Origin: Lysinibacillus fusiformis
GTDB lineage: Bacteria > Bacillota > Bacilli > Bacillales_A > Planococcaceae
Assembly (NCBI RefSeq): GCF_016925635.1
Contig: NZ_CP070490.1
Location: 1,426,001 to 1,490,000, forward strand
Direction of reading: 5' to 3'
Length of the DNA stretch: 64,000 nt
Shown here: positions 41,983-50,627 of the stretch, one piece after another
How the letters are laid out: each line of letters begins with the position of its first letter
Position numbering within the stretch: the stretch's first letter is position 1
Notes under the pieces: model-generated
Database searches by the model: none
What the model saw: only the letters and a program-made list of their open reading frames with translations
What the model was told of the DNA's origin: nothing
Made by a program: the position numbers and the translations under genes

Positions 41983-42026
41983 AAAATCCCCATCTATTTG
42001 AATAGTGAAGAGTCAAATAGATAGGG
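41983..42026 (-). terminator. Terminator of the sigma/anti-sigma operon
   Basis: TCTATTTGA pairs with TCAAATAGA within a longer imperfect stem closed by CCC and GGG. On the minus strand the tail is ATTTTTGTTTT. Confidence 0.8.
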
Positions 42027-42038
42027 TTATTAATGCTG

Positions 42039-43673
42039 TTATTTTCCAAATGTAAGGGGTATACGTAGCTCATCATTGGGCTTGTTAGTTAAATATTTAA
42101 AAATGAGAATTTCTAGCTCCTTCTTGTCAAAATTCTCATAAACATCCATTCTTTTATTATTTTCAAGAATGCCCATATATTCAGGCGTTCCATAGATTTT
42201 TTCTTTACCCTCTAAATAATAGGTTTGATTGACTCCAGCAAACCCTGGATCAGGGCTTAATGATTCCACATAAAGGTTATTGTCCTTCATATAATAAGTC
42301 CATGAAATTGAGTACCCTGCTATATTAGATGTTACACTTTGAGGCTTTGCTGATATGTTCGTTAATTGGATTGAATTGTCGTCTCCGTATAAACCTTCAA
42401 CATGGTTCTTAGCAACGAAAGCTACAGGTTGATTTTCCAAAGAGGCTCCATTTAGTCCAGTTATTTCAAAGCGCAGCTCTGTTTCATTAGGATCTCCAAC
42501 TTCACTCGAAATATACCCAGTCAATAAAGTTCCACCTACATCCAGTTGATAATCCATATAAGGAAAAGTTTCGTATTTTTCTTGAGTAAGAATCAATCGA
42601 ACTTGGGTCGGTGTAACCGACATTTCATGAATTTTAGTTCCACCAGGCACGTTGTCAATTGGAATATCTAGTACTTTCTTAAATGACGTATTTTCCAGTT
42701 GTGTTTTAGAGAGATTTAGTTGCATATTCCAAGTGCTTTCTTTTGTTTCTAGTATGCGGTTATAAGAAATTTGGAATTTAGTTCCCTCCTCTTGTAAGGC
42801 TTCAGACTCGAATAGTTGCTGACTAAAATATTCTCCTTTCGCTCCCTGTCTTCCCATGAAAGATCTTTTCCCTGTTTCAATTGAATGATTCGTATTATTA
42901 ATCGCCTCAATGAATATCCCTGTATTTCGGACTTTTAAATCTGTAAGTGTAACTGCCGTTTTAAGCAATATTTTACCTTCATCTTGTTCAAAAGATTGAA
43001 TAGACACTGTGTCAACTCCATCCTTTTGAATAGGGAACACTTGCGTAGTCAAGTCATTTGGATTATAGTCGATAGAATATTTCTCATCGCTGATGAACTG
43101 AATATTCTCCATCATAAGCTCCACTTCTGTCATCTGTCCTTCAGCCACCCAATCCGTTTCAAAATAACCCTGAAAGGTACCAAGCTCCTCATTCCAAGAA
43201 TGTGTATAATTCCCTTCAATAAAGTTACCCTTGGAATCTTTAAGTCCGGTAAGTTCAAAGCCAATATTCTCTCCATCCCAAGAGGCATCAGGTTTCAAAC
43301 TATATAAAAGAAAGGTTCTGTTATCATCGATAAACGCCGTATGTACAGTGAGCGTAAATCCATCCTTCGTAACAGATTGTTCAATCGTCTGCCCTAAGCC
43401 CTGATCTAATGCAGACTGAATACCAGCTCTATAAGAAAGAATAGTTGACCAATCATAATTCAATGCTGCATAGACAGGGGTAGCCATTAGAGCGACAGCT
43501 AATCCTGCAACCAATACAAATCTCTTTCTTTTACGCGGTCGAAGTTCGATCGGTTCATCCACGATTTTTAGTTCATCCTGTTGGATACTGCTCCACATTT
43601 GTTCAAAATCAGGATACTTCATGTTATGGTCTGCCTTCATCTCTTTTTTCAATTTCTTTTCAATGCGTTCCAA
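42039..43673 (-). CDS. DUF4179 domain protein, likely anti-sigma factor
   Basis: A 544-residue protein with a cytosolic N-terminus of about 50 residues, a membrane helix near residues 52-70 (RFVLVAGLAVALMATPVYAAL) and a long outside part that begins with a DUF4179 domain (YDWSTILSYRAGIQSALDQGLGQTIEQSVTKDGFTLTVHTAFIDDNRTFLLYSL). Such proteins follow ECF sigma genes and hold them inactive at the membrane. It overlaps the sigma gene by 14 bases. The large beta-rich outside region probably senses an envelope condition; the signal is unknown. It is twice the size of the other anti-sigma-like protein here. Confidence 0.75.
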   Translation of the reverse strand: MERIEKKLKKEMKADHNMKYPDFEQMWSSIQQDELKIVDEPIELRPRKRKRFVLVAGLAVALMATPVYAALNYDWSTILSYRAGIQSALDQGLGQTIEQSVTKDGFTLTVHTAFIDDNRTFLLYSLKPDASWDGENIGFELTGLKDSKGNFIEGNYTHSWNEELGTFQGYFETDWVAEGQMTEVELMMENIQFISDEKYSIDYNPNDLTTQVFPIQKDGVDTVSIQSFEQDEGKILLKTAVTLTDLKVRNTGIFIEAINNTNHSIETGKRSFMGRQGAKGEYFSQQLFESEALQEEGTKFQISYNRILETKESTWNMQLNLSKTQLENTSFKKVLDIPIDNVPGGTKIHEMSVTPTQVRLILTQEKYETFPYMDYQLDVGGTLLTGYISSEVGDPNETELRFEITGLNGASLENQPVAFVAKNHVEGLYGDDNSIQLTNISAKPQSVTSNIAGYSISWTYYMKDNNLYVESLSPDPGFAGVNQTYYLEGKEKIYGTPEYMGILENNKRMDVYENFDKKELEILIFKYLTNKPNDELRIPLTFGK

Positions 43674-44193
43674 ACTGATTCTCTCCCTTCAACCATAGAT
43701 TTTGATTTTGTTCTAGTTTTTTGCGCATAATTTTCAATGCCTTATGGAGTCTCGATTTCACTGTTCCCACCGGAATCTTTAGTGTTTCCGCAATTTCCAC
43801 TAATGATAGCTCACCGATGTAGCGAAGGGTGACAACAGCCATTAACTTTTCTGGTAGCTGTCTGAGTAGTGCATCCCACTCCTCCTCTGCTGCCTTCTCC
43901 AATACAATGGTGTCTACAGATTTAACTGTTGCCGTAGTTTGCTCCTGCAGCAACTGTACCTGACTCACTTTTTTTAACTGAGCCTGCTTTCTTTTAAGCA
44001 AATTTAAGCATTGATTCATCGCAATTCGTAAAATCCAAGCACGTGTATGCTCTACACTTCTCCAATCCTGACGAAAGACGGTGACAAATACATCATGGCA
44101 GAGGTCTTCCGCATCTTGGGCGTTCCGTAGCATGTAATAACAGGTACGGTATACATCTTTGTTGTATGAATCGAATAATTCACGTTCTGTCAA
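43660..44193 (-). CDS. ECF sigma factor (second)
   Basis: A 177-residue ECF sigma factor: region 2 is YNKDVYRTCYYMLRNAQDAEDLCHDVFVTVFR (about 10-41) and region 4 is LPEKLMAVVTLRYIGELSLVEIAETLKIPVGTVKSRLHKALKIMRK (about 113-158). It is followed by an overlapping DUF4179 membrane protein, its likely anti-sigma factor. A TGAACC-like -35 element lies at 44249-44254 on the minus strand, but the -10 spacing is unclear. AAGGAG precedes the start at 44193. It differs clearly from the ECF sigma at 36527. Confidence 0.85.
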   Translation of the reverse strand: MTERELFDSYNKDVYRTCYYMLRNAQDAEDLCHDVFVTVFRQDWRSVEHTRAWILRIAMNQCLNLLKRKQAQLKKVSQVQLLQEQTTATVKSVDTIVLEKAAEEEWDALLRQLPEKLMAVVTLRYIGELSLVEIAETLKIPVGTVKSRLHKALKIMRKKLEQNQNLWLKGENQFGTH

Positions 44194-44509
44194 TTCAAGG
44201 CACTCCTTTCTAATTGTTCTACGTTATAAACAATTGACTACTAGAAAAGGTTCATTTTTTCAGAATTTCATGTACATACTTTTTAATCTAGTAATTATGT
44301 AAAAAAATCCAGTAAACACGTTCAAAATAAAAACAGATGGCAGTATAGAGGTCCATTATGGAACATCTAATCCATCTGTTTTTGCCTAGTGGAAAATAGT
44401 AAACAAATACTCAAGACACTATTGTTACATGCAGATTTTTTCGGTTTCCTTTAAAAGATCTCTTCTCGCTTAATTCCGAATCACTATTGATTCTTCTAAA
44501 AATCCAATT
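44194..44509. other. Intergenic region upstream of the second ECF sigma
   Basis: A 316-base gap between sigma gene and tlp with no gene. It contains the sigma promoter area (TGAACC at 44249-44254, minus strand), the long hairpin at 44330-44382 and otherwise AT-rich sequence. Confidence 0.5.
44330..44382 (-). terminator. Probable terminator between tlp and the sigma gene
   Basis: AAAACAGATGG pairs perfectly with CCATCTGTTTT, and inside it GTCCAT pairs with ATGGAaC-type sequence, so a two-tier stem forms. On the minus strand the tail is TTTTTATTTTG-like and T-rich. Confidence 0.7.
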
Positions 44510-44746
44510 TTAAACTTCACCTTTTTTTCGTGCTGCCATTTCATCTTTCATTTCCTCTTTTAATGCTTCAATTGACTGTTTACGTCGCTTATTTTTTTCT
44601 TTTAGCCTGTTATTTTCTAGAGGATCTGCAAATTCCATACTAATTTCTGCTTCTTGAACTTTCTCTTCAGTATTTTTAACAATGTCACGCATGCGTTCAA
44701 CATTATTGGATCGATCATCTGGTTTTCGGTGTCTTGAATTAGCCAT
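44510..44746 (-). CDS. tlp: Small acid-soluble spore protein Tlp
   Basis: A 78-residue, highly charged, helical protein. HRKPDDRSNNVERMRDIVKNTEEKVQEAEISMEFADPLENNRLKEKNKRRKQSIEALKEEMKDE matches the B. subtilis Tlp spore-core protein across nearly its whole length (PDDRSDNVEKL, EEAEASMEFA, IKEKNARREQSIEA recalled). Tlp is made in the forespore and stored in the spore core. ATG 44746 lies 5 bases after GAGGAGG; a longer reading from 44770 lacks a site. A forespore sigma-G promoter is expected, but I could not pin one with confidence. This gene is direct evidence for a spore-former. Confidence 0.85.
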   Translation of the reverse strand: MANSRHRKPDDRSNNVERMRDIVKNTEEKVQEAEISMEFADPLENNRLKEKNKRRKQSIEALKEEMKDEMAARKKGEV

Positions 44747-44910
44747 GTTAACCTCCTCAAATTTTGACATAAGGTTATTTTGGAATCATTTTGTCATTAT
44801 ATGAGTGCTAACTTTTTCTAAAAAAACATCTTATAATAGCGGTCTATCCAATAATTCTAACTTTAATTAGAAACAATTAAGTTTCCCCATATAATAACCT
44901 GACATTGTAT

Positions 44911-46122
44911 TCAAACAATCTCTTCCCTCAGACCTTCATAGGCCGATTTTGAATGCATAAATACAGATAAAACTAGGGCGATGAAAATAGCTATGACTCC
45001 AAATGCAATACATACCATTTGTAGTGAGAGCCATTCCGCTAGCAATCCTAAAGCTAACGTAAAGACAATCTGTAGCACGTTGATGACCATTGTGGAAATA
45101 CTACCAAAACGGCCCATAATTTCTGTCGGTACACTTATTTGATAAAAGGTGCTGTATCCCGCATTACAAAATGACATACATATTCCTAATGCAATAAAGC
45201 TAATAATCGCCATTGTCACATTCGGTGAAGAGTAAAATAATGTGTAGGAAATTGTGGTCAAAAGCAGACCATAGACAATATATTGTCTAGTTGAAAACCT
45301 TTTAGCATAACGAGCAGCCATTGCTCCACCAATGATCGCCCCAATCCCAGCGATACTAACAATGATACCGTATAGACTATCTGACACTTGTAGCTTTTGT
45401 TTAATAAATGTAGCTTCCTGTGAGTCTAATGCAAAGGCAATCATCAATGCACCTTGAAAATATAGAAATACTTTGGCAAAGACTTGCTCTTTTTTAATAT
45501 AAGCGTAGACAATACCATAATCCTCTTTTAGCATCTTCCAAGTAATGGGTTTCCGCTGCATTTCCTGATGATCTTCTACTGCTGGAAGCTTAAAAATCGA
45601 GAGCGCACAGATAAAGAACGTCAAGGCATTAAACCAAAATGCTACAGATACATTTGAAATGGCAATGATAAACCCAGCCAATGCTGGCCCAATTAAAAAT
45701 GAGCCTGAGCTAAACATTCCTAATATTGCATTAAAGGATTGTTTATCTTCGTCTGGAATATATTTCGAAATATAATAGGTACTACTCGGCCCAAAAAAGC
45801 TACTTGTAATATTAGATAAAAATAATACGCAATAGATGAGCCAAATAGAAGACGTAAATGGTAACAATAAAATCAATATGCCACGAATGATATCACTATA
45901 GATCATTAATTTTTGTTTATTCGAGCGATCAATAATGGAGCCTGCAAAAAAGCTTGTTAAAATTCGAGCAATCGGTCCTACAATAAATATACTAGCCATA
46001 GCAGTAGGCGATTCTGTTAAATGCCAAACTAATAAATTGAGTGCAACTAGATTTACCCAATTTCCTAAATACGAGAAACCAAAGCCAAACAGAATGAGAC
46101 GATACTTCCTAATAATGCGCAT
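44911..46122 (-). CDS. MFS transporter (DHA3/macrolide-efflux-like)
   Basis: A membrane protein of about 403 residues and 12 helices: FGFSYLGNWVNLVALNLLVWHLTESPTAMASIFIVGPIARILTSFFAGSIIDRSNKQKLMIYSDIIRG is the DHA3-type start with motif A. Relatives export macrolides or other drugs, many have no known substrate. ATG 46122 follows AAGGAG at short spacing; ATG 46137/46140 is an alternative with a weaker site. It stands alone, separated from lacI by a terminator. Confidence 0.75.
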   Translation of the reverse strand: MRIIRKYRLILFGFGFSYLGNWVNLVALNLLVWHLTESPTAMASIFIVGPIARILTSFFAGSIIDRSNKQKLMIYSDIIRGILILLLPFTSSIWLIYCVLFLSNITSSFFGPSSTYYISKYIPDEDKQSFNAILGMFSSGSFLIGPALAGFIIAISNVSVAFWFNALTFFICALSIFKLPAVEDHQEMQRKPITWKMLKEDYGIVYAYIKKEQVFAKVFLYFQGALMIAFALDSQEATFIKQKLQVSDSLYGIIVSIAGIGAIIGGAMAARYAKRFSTRQYIVYGLLLTTISYTLFYSSPNVTMAIISFIALGICMSFCNAGYSTFYQISVPTEIMGRFGSISTMVINVLQIVFTLALGLLAEWLSLQMVCIAFGVIAIFIALVLSVFMHSKSAYEGLREEIV

Positions 46123-46228
46123 AAGTCTCCTTTCCATCACCTAAGAATGAATTATTGGTCTTTTTTTACATAAAAGTATTCCTTTAGATAATCATATCTA
46201 GCGATGAATATTGGTGCAACTAAAAATA

Positions 46229-46262
46229 GCAACCCAAAGCTAAGATCACAGCTTTGGGTTGC
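46229..46262. terminator. Terminator of the hexuronate operon
   Basis: GCAACCCAAAGCT pairs perfectly with AGCTTTGGGTTGC, with T-rich sequence on both strands. It ends the lacI gene and insulates the MFS gene. Confidence 0.85.
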
Positions 46263-46266
46263 CTTT

Positions 46267-47265
46267 TTAATTAGTTGAATCTCGCTGAATTAATATCGGT
46301 TTAAAGCGATATAATTTTTGTTCATCAGCAAGATGTTCTTTTTTGATTTTTGCTAAGAGCAATGATGCCGCTTTCTGAGCCATTGGTAAAATGGGTTGTT
46401 GCAATGTTGTAATGGAAGGTGTTAAAAAATTTGCATATGGTACATCATCCACAGCGATTACTTGTACATCATTAGGCACATGTAAATTTCTTTTTTTAAT
46501 ATAAAGCATTAATTCTTCAAAAATACGATCATTTGCCGCAATGATTCCCTTTGGTGGTTGTTCCAATGTAAATAATTGATTGAATATCTCTGCCATCTCA
46601 GCTGGTTCACCATTTATTATATAGCGCTCATCAATGAACAGATTCCTGTTTCTGAGCGCTTGACGAAACCCTTCTAAGCGTTCGACACGAGGAGTAATCG
46701 GTAAGGCTAAAGAGGTAGTGATAATGGCTAATGGTTGTTTGCGGAACGTCTCTACTGCCGTATTCATGGCAGAAAAATTATCAAGCAACACAGCTGGAAT
46801 ATCTACTCCCTCAATAAAACGGTCAATAAAAACGATTGGCATTGCTTGTTGATGAAGCCTTATATAGAGATTTTTATTTTCTCCCGTTGGAAAAACGATT
46901 AAGCCATCTACCTGTTTTTCTAGTAAAGTTTCAATATGCTTTTTCTCTTTTTTAGGGTTATCCGCCGAGTTACATACAATCATATGGAAGCCCTCTTTAT
47001 CGAACTCTGCTTCCAGTGCATTTATAATTTTCGTTGAAAAGTCATGGATAATATTCGCCACAATAATACCAATTGTAAAGGTAGATTTCTGTTTTAAGCT
47101 ACGAGCCATTAAATTTGGACGATATTGCAATGCTTCAACAGCTTCTTCAATTTTCTTACGAGTGTCTGCACTCATATATTCATATCGCTTATTCAAATAT
47201 TGCGATACTGTACTATTCGAAACATTTGCATATTGTGCAACATCGGCAATTGTTGTTTTTTTCAC
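46267..47265 (-). CDS. LacI family repressor of the hexuronate operon
   Basis: A 332-residue LacI-type repressor: helix-turn-helix TTIADVAQYANVSNSTVSQYLNKRYEYMS at the start and a periplasmic-binding-like sugar domain (IGIIVANIIHDFSTKIINALEAEF, VDGLIVFPTG, ...IIAANDR). The resemblance is to KdgR-type regulators. GTG 47265 lies 10 bases after AGGAG, and the upstream in-frame reading to 47325 has no site. It is the last gene of the operon, 75 bases after the Ldh-type gene, and the two TAAAACGTTTTA palindromes before kdgK are the expected operators. The likely inducer is a pathway intermediate such as 2-keto-3-deoxygluconate. Confidence 0.8.
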   Translation of the reverse strand: MKKTTIADVAQYANVSNSTVSQYLNKRYEYMSADTRKKIEEAVEALQYRPNLMARSLKQKSTFTIGIIVANIIHDFSTKIINALEAEFDKEGFHMIVCNSADNPKKEKKHIETLLEKQVDGLIVFPTGENKNLYIRLHQQAMPIVFIDRFIEGVDIPAVLLDNFSAMNTAVETFRKQPLAIITTSLALPITPRVERLEGFRQALRNRNLFIDERYIINGEPAEMAEIFNQLFTLEQPPKGIIAANDRIFEELMLYIKKRNLHVPNDVQVIAVDDVPYANFLTPSITTLQQPILPMAQKAASLLLAKIKKEHLADEQKLYRFKPILIQRDSTN

Positions 47266-47340
47266 TAAAATCAATCTCCTACCTATAAATATGAAAACTC
47301 TCCTTGGTATTATGTAGCATAGCATACTTTACTGGTTAAA

Positions 47341-48339
47341 TTAACTATTCAAATAGTTATACACTTGTTCAGGTAAATCAATGCCCTTATCCATTGTTTC
47401 TGCACTACGATTCTGTTCAATCTCACCAGGCACCTGTACTTGATCAAAATTGGGTGCTGTTGGCGCATCATGTAATTCATTAATCATTTGTGAAATATTT
47501 TCTTTGAATAGCTCGACGTCACCAAAAATATTTGGATCTAATACATATAAATATTGTCCAAGATTTCGTTTCTGTTCATAATCACCATACATTTTTGAAA
47601 TGTGTGGACCAAAAGCTGCACTTGCTAAAATTCCAGAAAGAACATCTACTACAAGTGCCATCCCATATCCTTTTGGTCCTGCAAACGGTGTTAAAGATTT
47701 GACTTGGTGAGGATCTGTAGTTGGCGCCCCTTGTGCATCAACTCCCCACGAATTTGGGATTGTCTCGCCTTTTTCACGTGCATATAAAATTTTTCCGAGT
47801 GCTACATTGCTTGTTGCCATGTCCAAAATGATCGGTTTATCGTTGGTTGGAAAACCGTAAGCTATTGGATTCGTACCAAAGTAAGGCTCTTTTCCCCCAA
47901 AAGGAACGACTGCTGAGTCGGTTTGAGAGCACATAATAGCAATTAAATTTTCGCTCGTTGCTTGTTCAAGGAAATAGCCAAGCGCCCCACAATGGCTACT
48001 TTCTTGAATAATCGTTGTACATGAGCCATGTTCCTTAGCTATTTTAATCGTTTCATCCATCGCTTCCTTACAAATGACATGCCCAAAACCATTATCCCCT
48101 TTAAAAAGAAGGTGATTTGTGCCTCTTTTTTCTACTGAAAAATGGGGGTTTTTCGTTATGCCACCTGCCTTTAAACGTGTTATATAATGCTCCACACGCA
48201 TAACACCGTGAGAACTGACACCACGTAAATCTGCATAAATCAAAACATCTGCTACTTGCGCTGCTGTTTCAGCGTCAACACCCTCAGCTGTGAATTTTCG
48301 AACAACGATTTCTTTTAATGCTGGTACAGAAATATTCAT
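47341..48339 (-). CDS. Ldh-family (malate/L-lactate-type) dehydrogenase, YjmC-like
   Basis: A 332-residue NAD(P)-dependent dehydrogenase of the Ldh2/MDH2 family (not the classical Rossmann lactate dehydrogenase). Typical segments are YADLRGVSSHGVMRVEHYITRL near residues 35-56, SSHCGALGYF near 113 and FGTNPIAYGFPT near 154. Family members act on malate, ureidoglycolate, sulfolactate and sugar acids. B. subtilis YjmC has the same setting in the exu locus, role unproven. GGGAGGG lies before ATG 48339. Part of the hexuronate operon. Confidence 0.85.
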   Translation of the reverse strand: MNISVPALKEIVVRKFTAEGVDAETAAQVADVLIYADLRGVSSHGVMRVEHYITRLKAGGITKNPHFSVEKRGTNHLLFKGDNGFGHVICKEAMDETIKIAKEHGSCTTIIQESSHCGALGYFLEQATSENLIAIMCSQTDSAVVPFGGKEPYFGTNPIAYGFPTNDKPIILDMATSNVALGKILYAREKGETIPNSWGVDAQGAPTTDPHQVKSLTPFAGPKGYGMALVVDVLSGILASAAFGPHISKMYGDYEQKRNLGQYLYVLDPNIFGDVELFKENISQMINELHDAPTAPNFDQVQVPGEIEQNRSAETMDKGIDLPEQVYNYLNS

Positions 48340-48354
48340 TGAAAACCCTCCCCA

Positions 48355-49362
48355 TTACTTAAAATAGATTTGTGCTTTATTCGTGTTGTATTGTTTTGCC
48401 TCAAAGTAAGAAATCGCTTCATCGAATGCAATATTTTTCGTGACATAGCCTTGCTTTATAGCTCCTGACTGCATGTAGTTCATAACCGTCTCAAAGTCTT
48501 CTAACGTCGCATTACGGCTGCTTTTCAACGTTAATTCCTTGGAATGAAATTCAGGATCATTAAAAGTAATGGTCTTCTTCATTAAGCCAATAAACACTAA
48601 TGTGCCACTATTTTCTACATACTGGAATGAAGATTCCATTGATTGTTGATTGCCAGTTGCATCAAAGACAACTGTAGGTAGTTCGCCATTAAATTTATCA
48701 TGTAACTGGGCCATTACGTCATGACTACCAACAATCACGCCATCCGCTTCCGTCCATGCCTGTCCTTCTTTTAAACGTTCTTCGTTTAAGTCCATTAACA
48801 CTGTTTTTGCGCCACGTAATTTAGCAAAACGAGCCGCTCCTAATCCAATTGGCCCTGCACCGATAACAAGTACCGTATCATTTGCTGTTAGTTCTGAACG
48901 ACGTACTGCATGGGCACCAATAGCTAATGGTTCCACAATGGCTAATTGATCACCTGACACAGCATTATCAGTAATCACAATACTGTCATCAACTACGATA
49001 TATTCGCCCATACCTCCATCCATATGTACACCTAATACTTTCAAGGATTTACAGCAGTTCGTTTGACCTCGACGGCATGCAACACACTCTCCACAATGGA
49101 TGTATGGAATAACTGTTGCACGATCACCTACTTGAATGTCCTTCACTGCTTCACCGACTTCTTCTACGATAGCAGCTAGTTCATGACCTAACACACGTGG
49201 ATAACTAAAGAATGGCTGTTCGCCTGCAAAAGCATGTGTGTCTGTTCCACACACGCCAATATGTGTGATTTTTAATAAAACATCATGACTTCCTTCAATA
49301 CTCGGCTTGTCTACTTCACGTTCTACCATTTGAAATGGTTCATTAATTATTAATTGTCGCAT
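48355..49362 (-). CDS. Zinc-dependent MDR dehydrogenase (YjmD/RspB-like)
   Basis: A 335-residue medium-chain dehydrogenase. GVCGTDTHAF and GHE carry the catalytic zinc ligands, four Cys in CGECVACRRGQTNCC bind the structural zinc, and VIGAGPIGLGAARFAK is the NAD-binding fold. In such operons these enzymes oxidise hexonates (for example L-galactonate or L-gulonate 5-dehydrogenation) or polyol phosphates. It overlaps uxaB by 13 bases. A second MDR dehydrogenase lies at 54277 in the same operon. Substrate inferred from neighbours only. Confidence 0.85.
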   Translation of the reverse strand: MRQLIINEPFQMVEREVDKPSIEGSHDVLLKITHIGVCGTDTHAFAGEQPFFSYPRVLGHELAAIVEEVGEAVKDIQVGDRATVIPYIHCGECVACRRGQTNCCKSLKVLGVHMDGGMGEYIVVDDSIVITDNAVSGDQLAIVEPLAIGAHAVRRSELTANDTVLVIGAGPIGLGAARFAKLRGAKTVLMDLNEERLKEGQAWTEADGVIVGSHDVMAQLHDKFNGELPTVVFDATGNQQSMESSFQYVENSGTLVFIGLMKKTITFNDPEFHSKELTLKSSRNATLEDFETVMNYMQSGAIKQGYVTKNIAFDEAISYFEAKQYNTNKAQIYFK

Positions 49363-50615
49363 GCTATTTCCTCCAATAAACTATTAATTGTGGATAATTG
49401 CTGAATAACCTTGGTTGCATCACACTGGAAATGTTGTTCGATGAATTGTTGCATTGGCTCTGTCTGACCTTGTTCAAAATGGTTATGGATTTCAGCTAGT
49501 TTTTCAATAACTTGATCCGATTCACGCATGGAAAAGCGTGTTGGATTCATTGCATACATCCCTAATGCTAAAGCTTGATAGTAAATTTCTGTTTCAGCAT
49601 ATGGAGCAATACGTGTTTGCCACTTGGATAACTCATTTAATTGAATATCATATAGCTGATGCTCAATAAATGGGTTTAAAAAACGTTCAAAGACATCTTG
49701 CTGATAGTGTTCATCTACTTGGAATCGTTGAGTAAAATCGTTTGTTACTTTTTCAATAAAGACTCGAACGCCTGCATGAGAAAATGCCTCTCTTACAGTT
49801 GTGTAGTTAAAAATCTTGCCGAATGCTGAAAGCAAAATATGACTACCATTTAAAATGGCGACTTTGCGTTTCCGATACATGTCTAAATCATCAAAGACAA
49901 AAGGGAAATCAAGACTTGTTGGCCAATGTTTAAATGGCTCTTTTTGATCAATTACAAATAAGAAATACGGTTCACAAACTGTGTAAAGGGCATCCTCCCC
50001 CTGATAATCTTGTGGATAACCTGTTACAATACGGTCTACAAGTGTATTACAAAAAGTTAAAGTAGCAAGCCATTCATTAAATGCTGTAGGCAAATTCCAG
50101 TCTTTAGCATGCTGTAGACAAATCGTTTTTAATGTAGAGCCATTCTGTTCTATTAATTCCAAAGGCACAATTGCCAATTGTTTTTTACCTTGAAAATGAT
50201 TGTAATATTGTTCTAGAAAGACGGTTAACTTTGCTGCATAGCTTGTTGGACAGGCAGTAGGATAAGGAATATTTTCGTAATAAATTCCTGCCTCTGTTGT
50301 ATTAGACACAATCATTTCTAATGTTTCTGACTGGGCATATTGTAAAAATGTATGCCAGTTCTCATACGGATGAATCGTATCTTGAATAATCTTAACAGTG
50401 GTTTCTTCTTCTATAACCTCACCATTTTTTAACCCACGTTCCATCACAGTGAATTGCAACTGTTGTTCTTCTAGCTGTTTGACTGTTTTTCCTCTTGCTG
50501 TTGCTGCGACTGAAACAATACTGCAAGGGACTTGTAGTTGTTCAACTGCTAGGTCAAAAAAGCCTCTAATAAAATTCCCATCACCTATTTGCATTATTTT
50601 AATAGGATGTTTCAT
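49350..50615 (-). CDS. uxaB: Tagaturonate reductase (altronate oxidoreductase)
   Basis: A 421-residue member of the polyol-specific long-chain dehydrogenase (mannitol dehydrogenase) family. The N-terminal nucleotide loop GDGNFIRGFFD and the catalytic KVAILNGSH Lys/Asn/His motif near residue 255 are intact. UxaB interconverts D-tagaturonate and D-altronate with NADH. Placement directly after uxaA supports UxaB over mannonate-type paralogues. GGAG sits 9 bases before ATG 50615. Confidence 0.85.
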   Translation of the reverse strand: MKHPIKIMQIGDGNFIRGFFDLAVEQLQVPCSIVSVAATARGKTVKQLEEQQLQFTVMERGLKNGEVIEEETTVKIIQDTIHPYENWHTFLQYAQSETLEMIVSNTTEAGIYYENIPYPTACPTSYAAKLTVFLEQYYNHFQGKKQLAIVPLELIEQNGSTLKTICLQHAKDWNLPTAFNEWLATLTFCNTLVDRIVTGYPQDYQGEDALYTVCEPYFLFVIDQKEPFKHWPTSLDFPFVFDDLDMYRKRKVAILNGSHILLSAFGKIFNYTTVREAFSHAGVRVFIEKVTNDFTQRFQVDEHYQQDVFERFLNPFIEHQLYDIQLNELSKWQTRIAPYAETEIYYQALALGMYAMNPTRFSMRESDQVIEKLAEIHNHFEQGQTEPMQQFIEQHFQCDATKVIQQLSTINSLLEEIACDN

Positions 50616-50627
50616 GTCATTTCTCTC

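Noticed and set aside
42984-43307. 107-residue plus-strand frame inside the DUF4179 gene
   Set aside because: Shadow of a well-supported minus-strand gene with a normal ribosome binding site.
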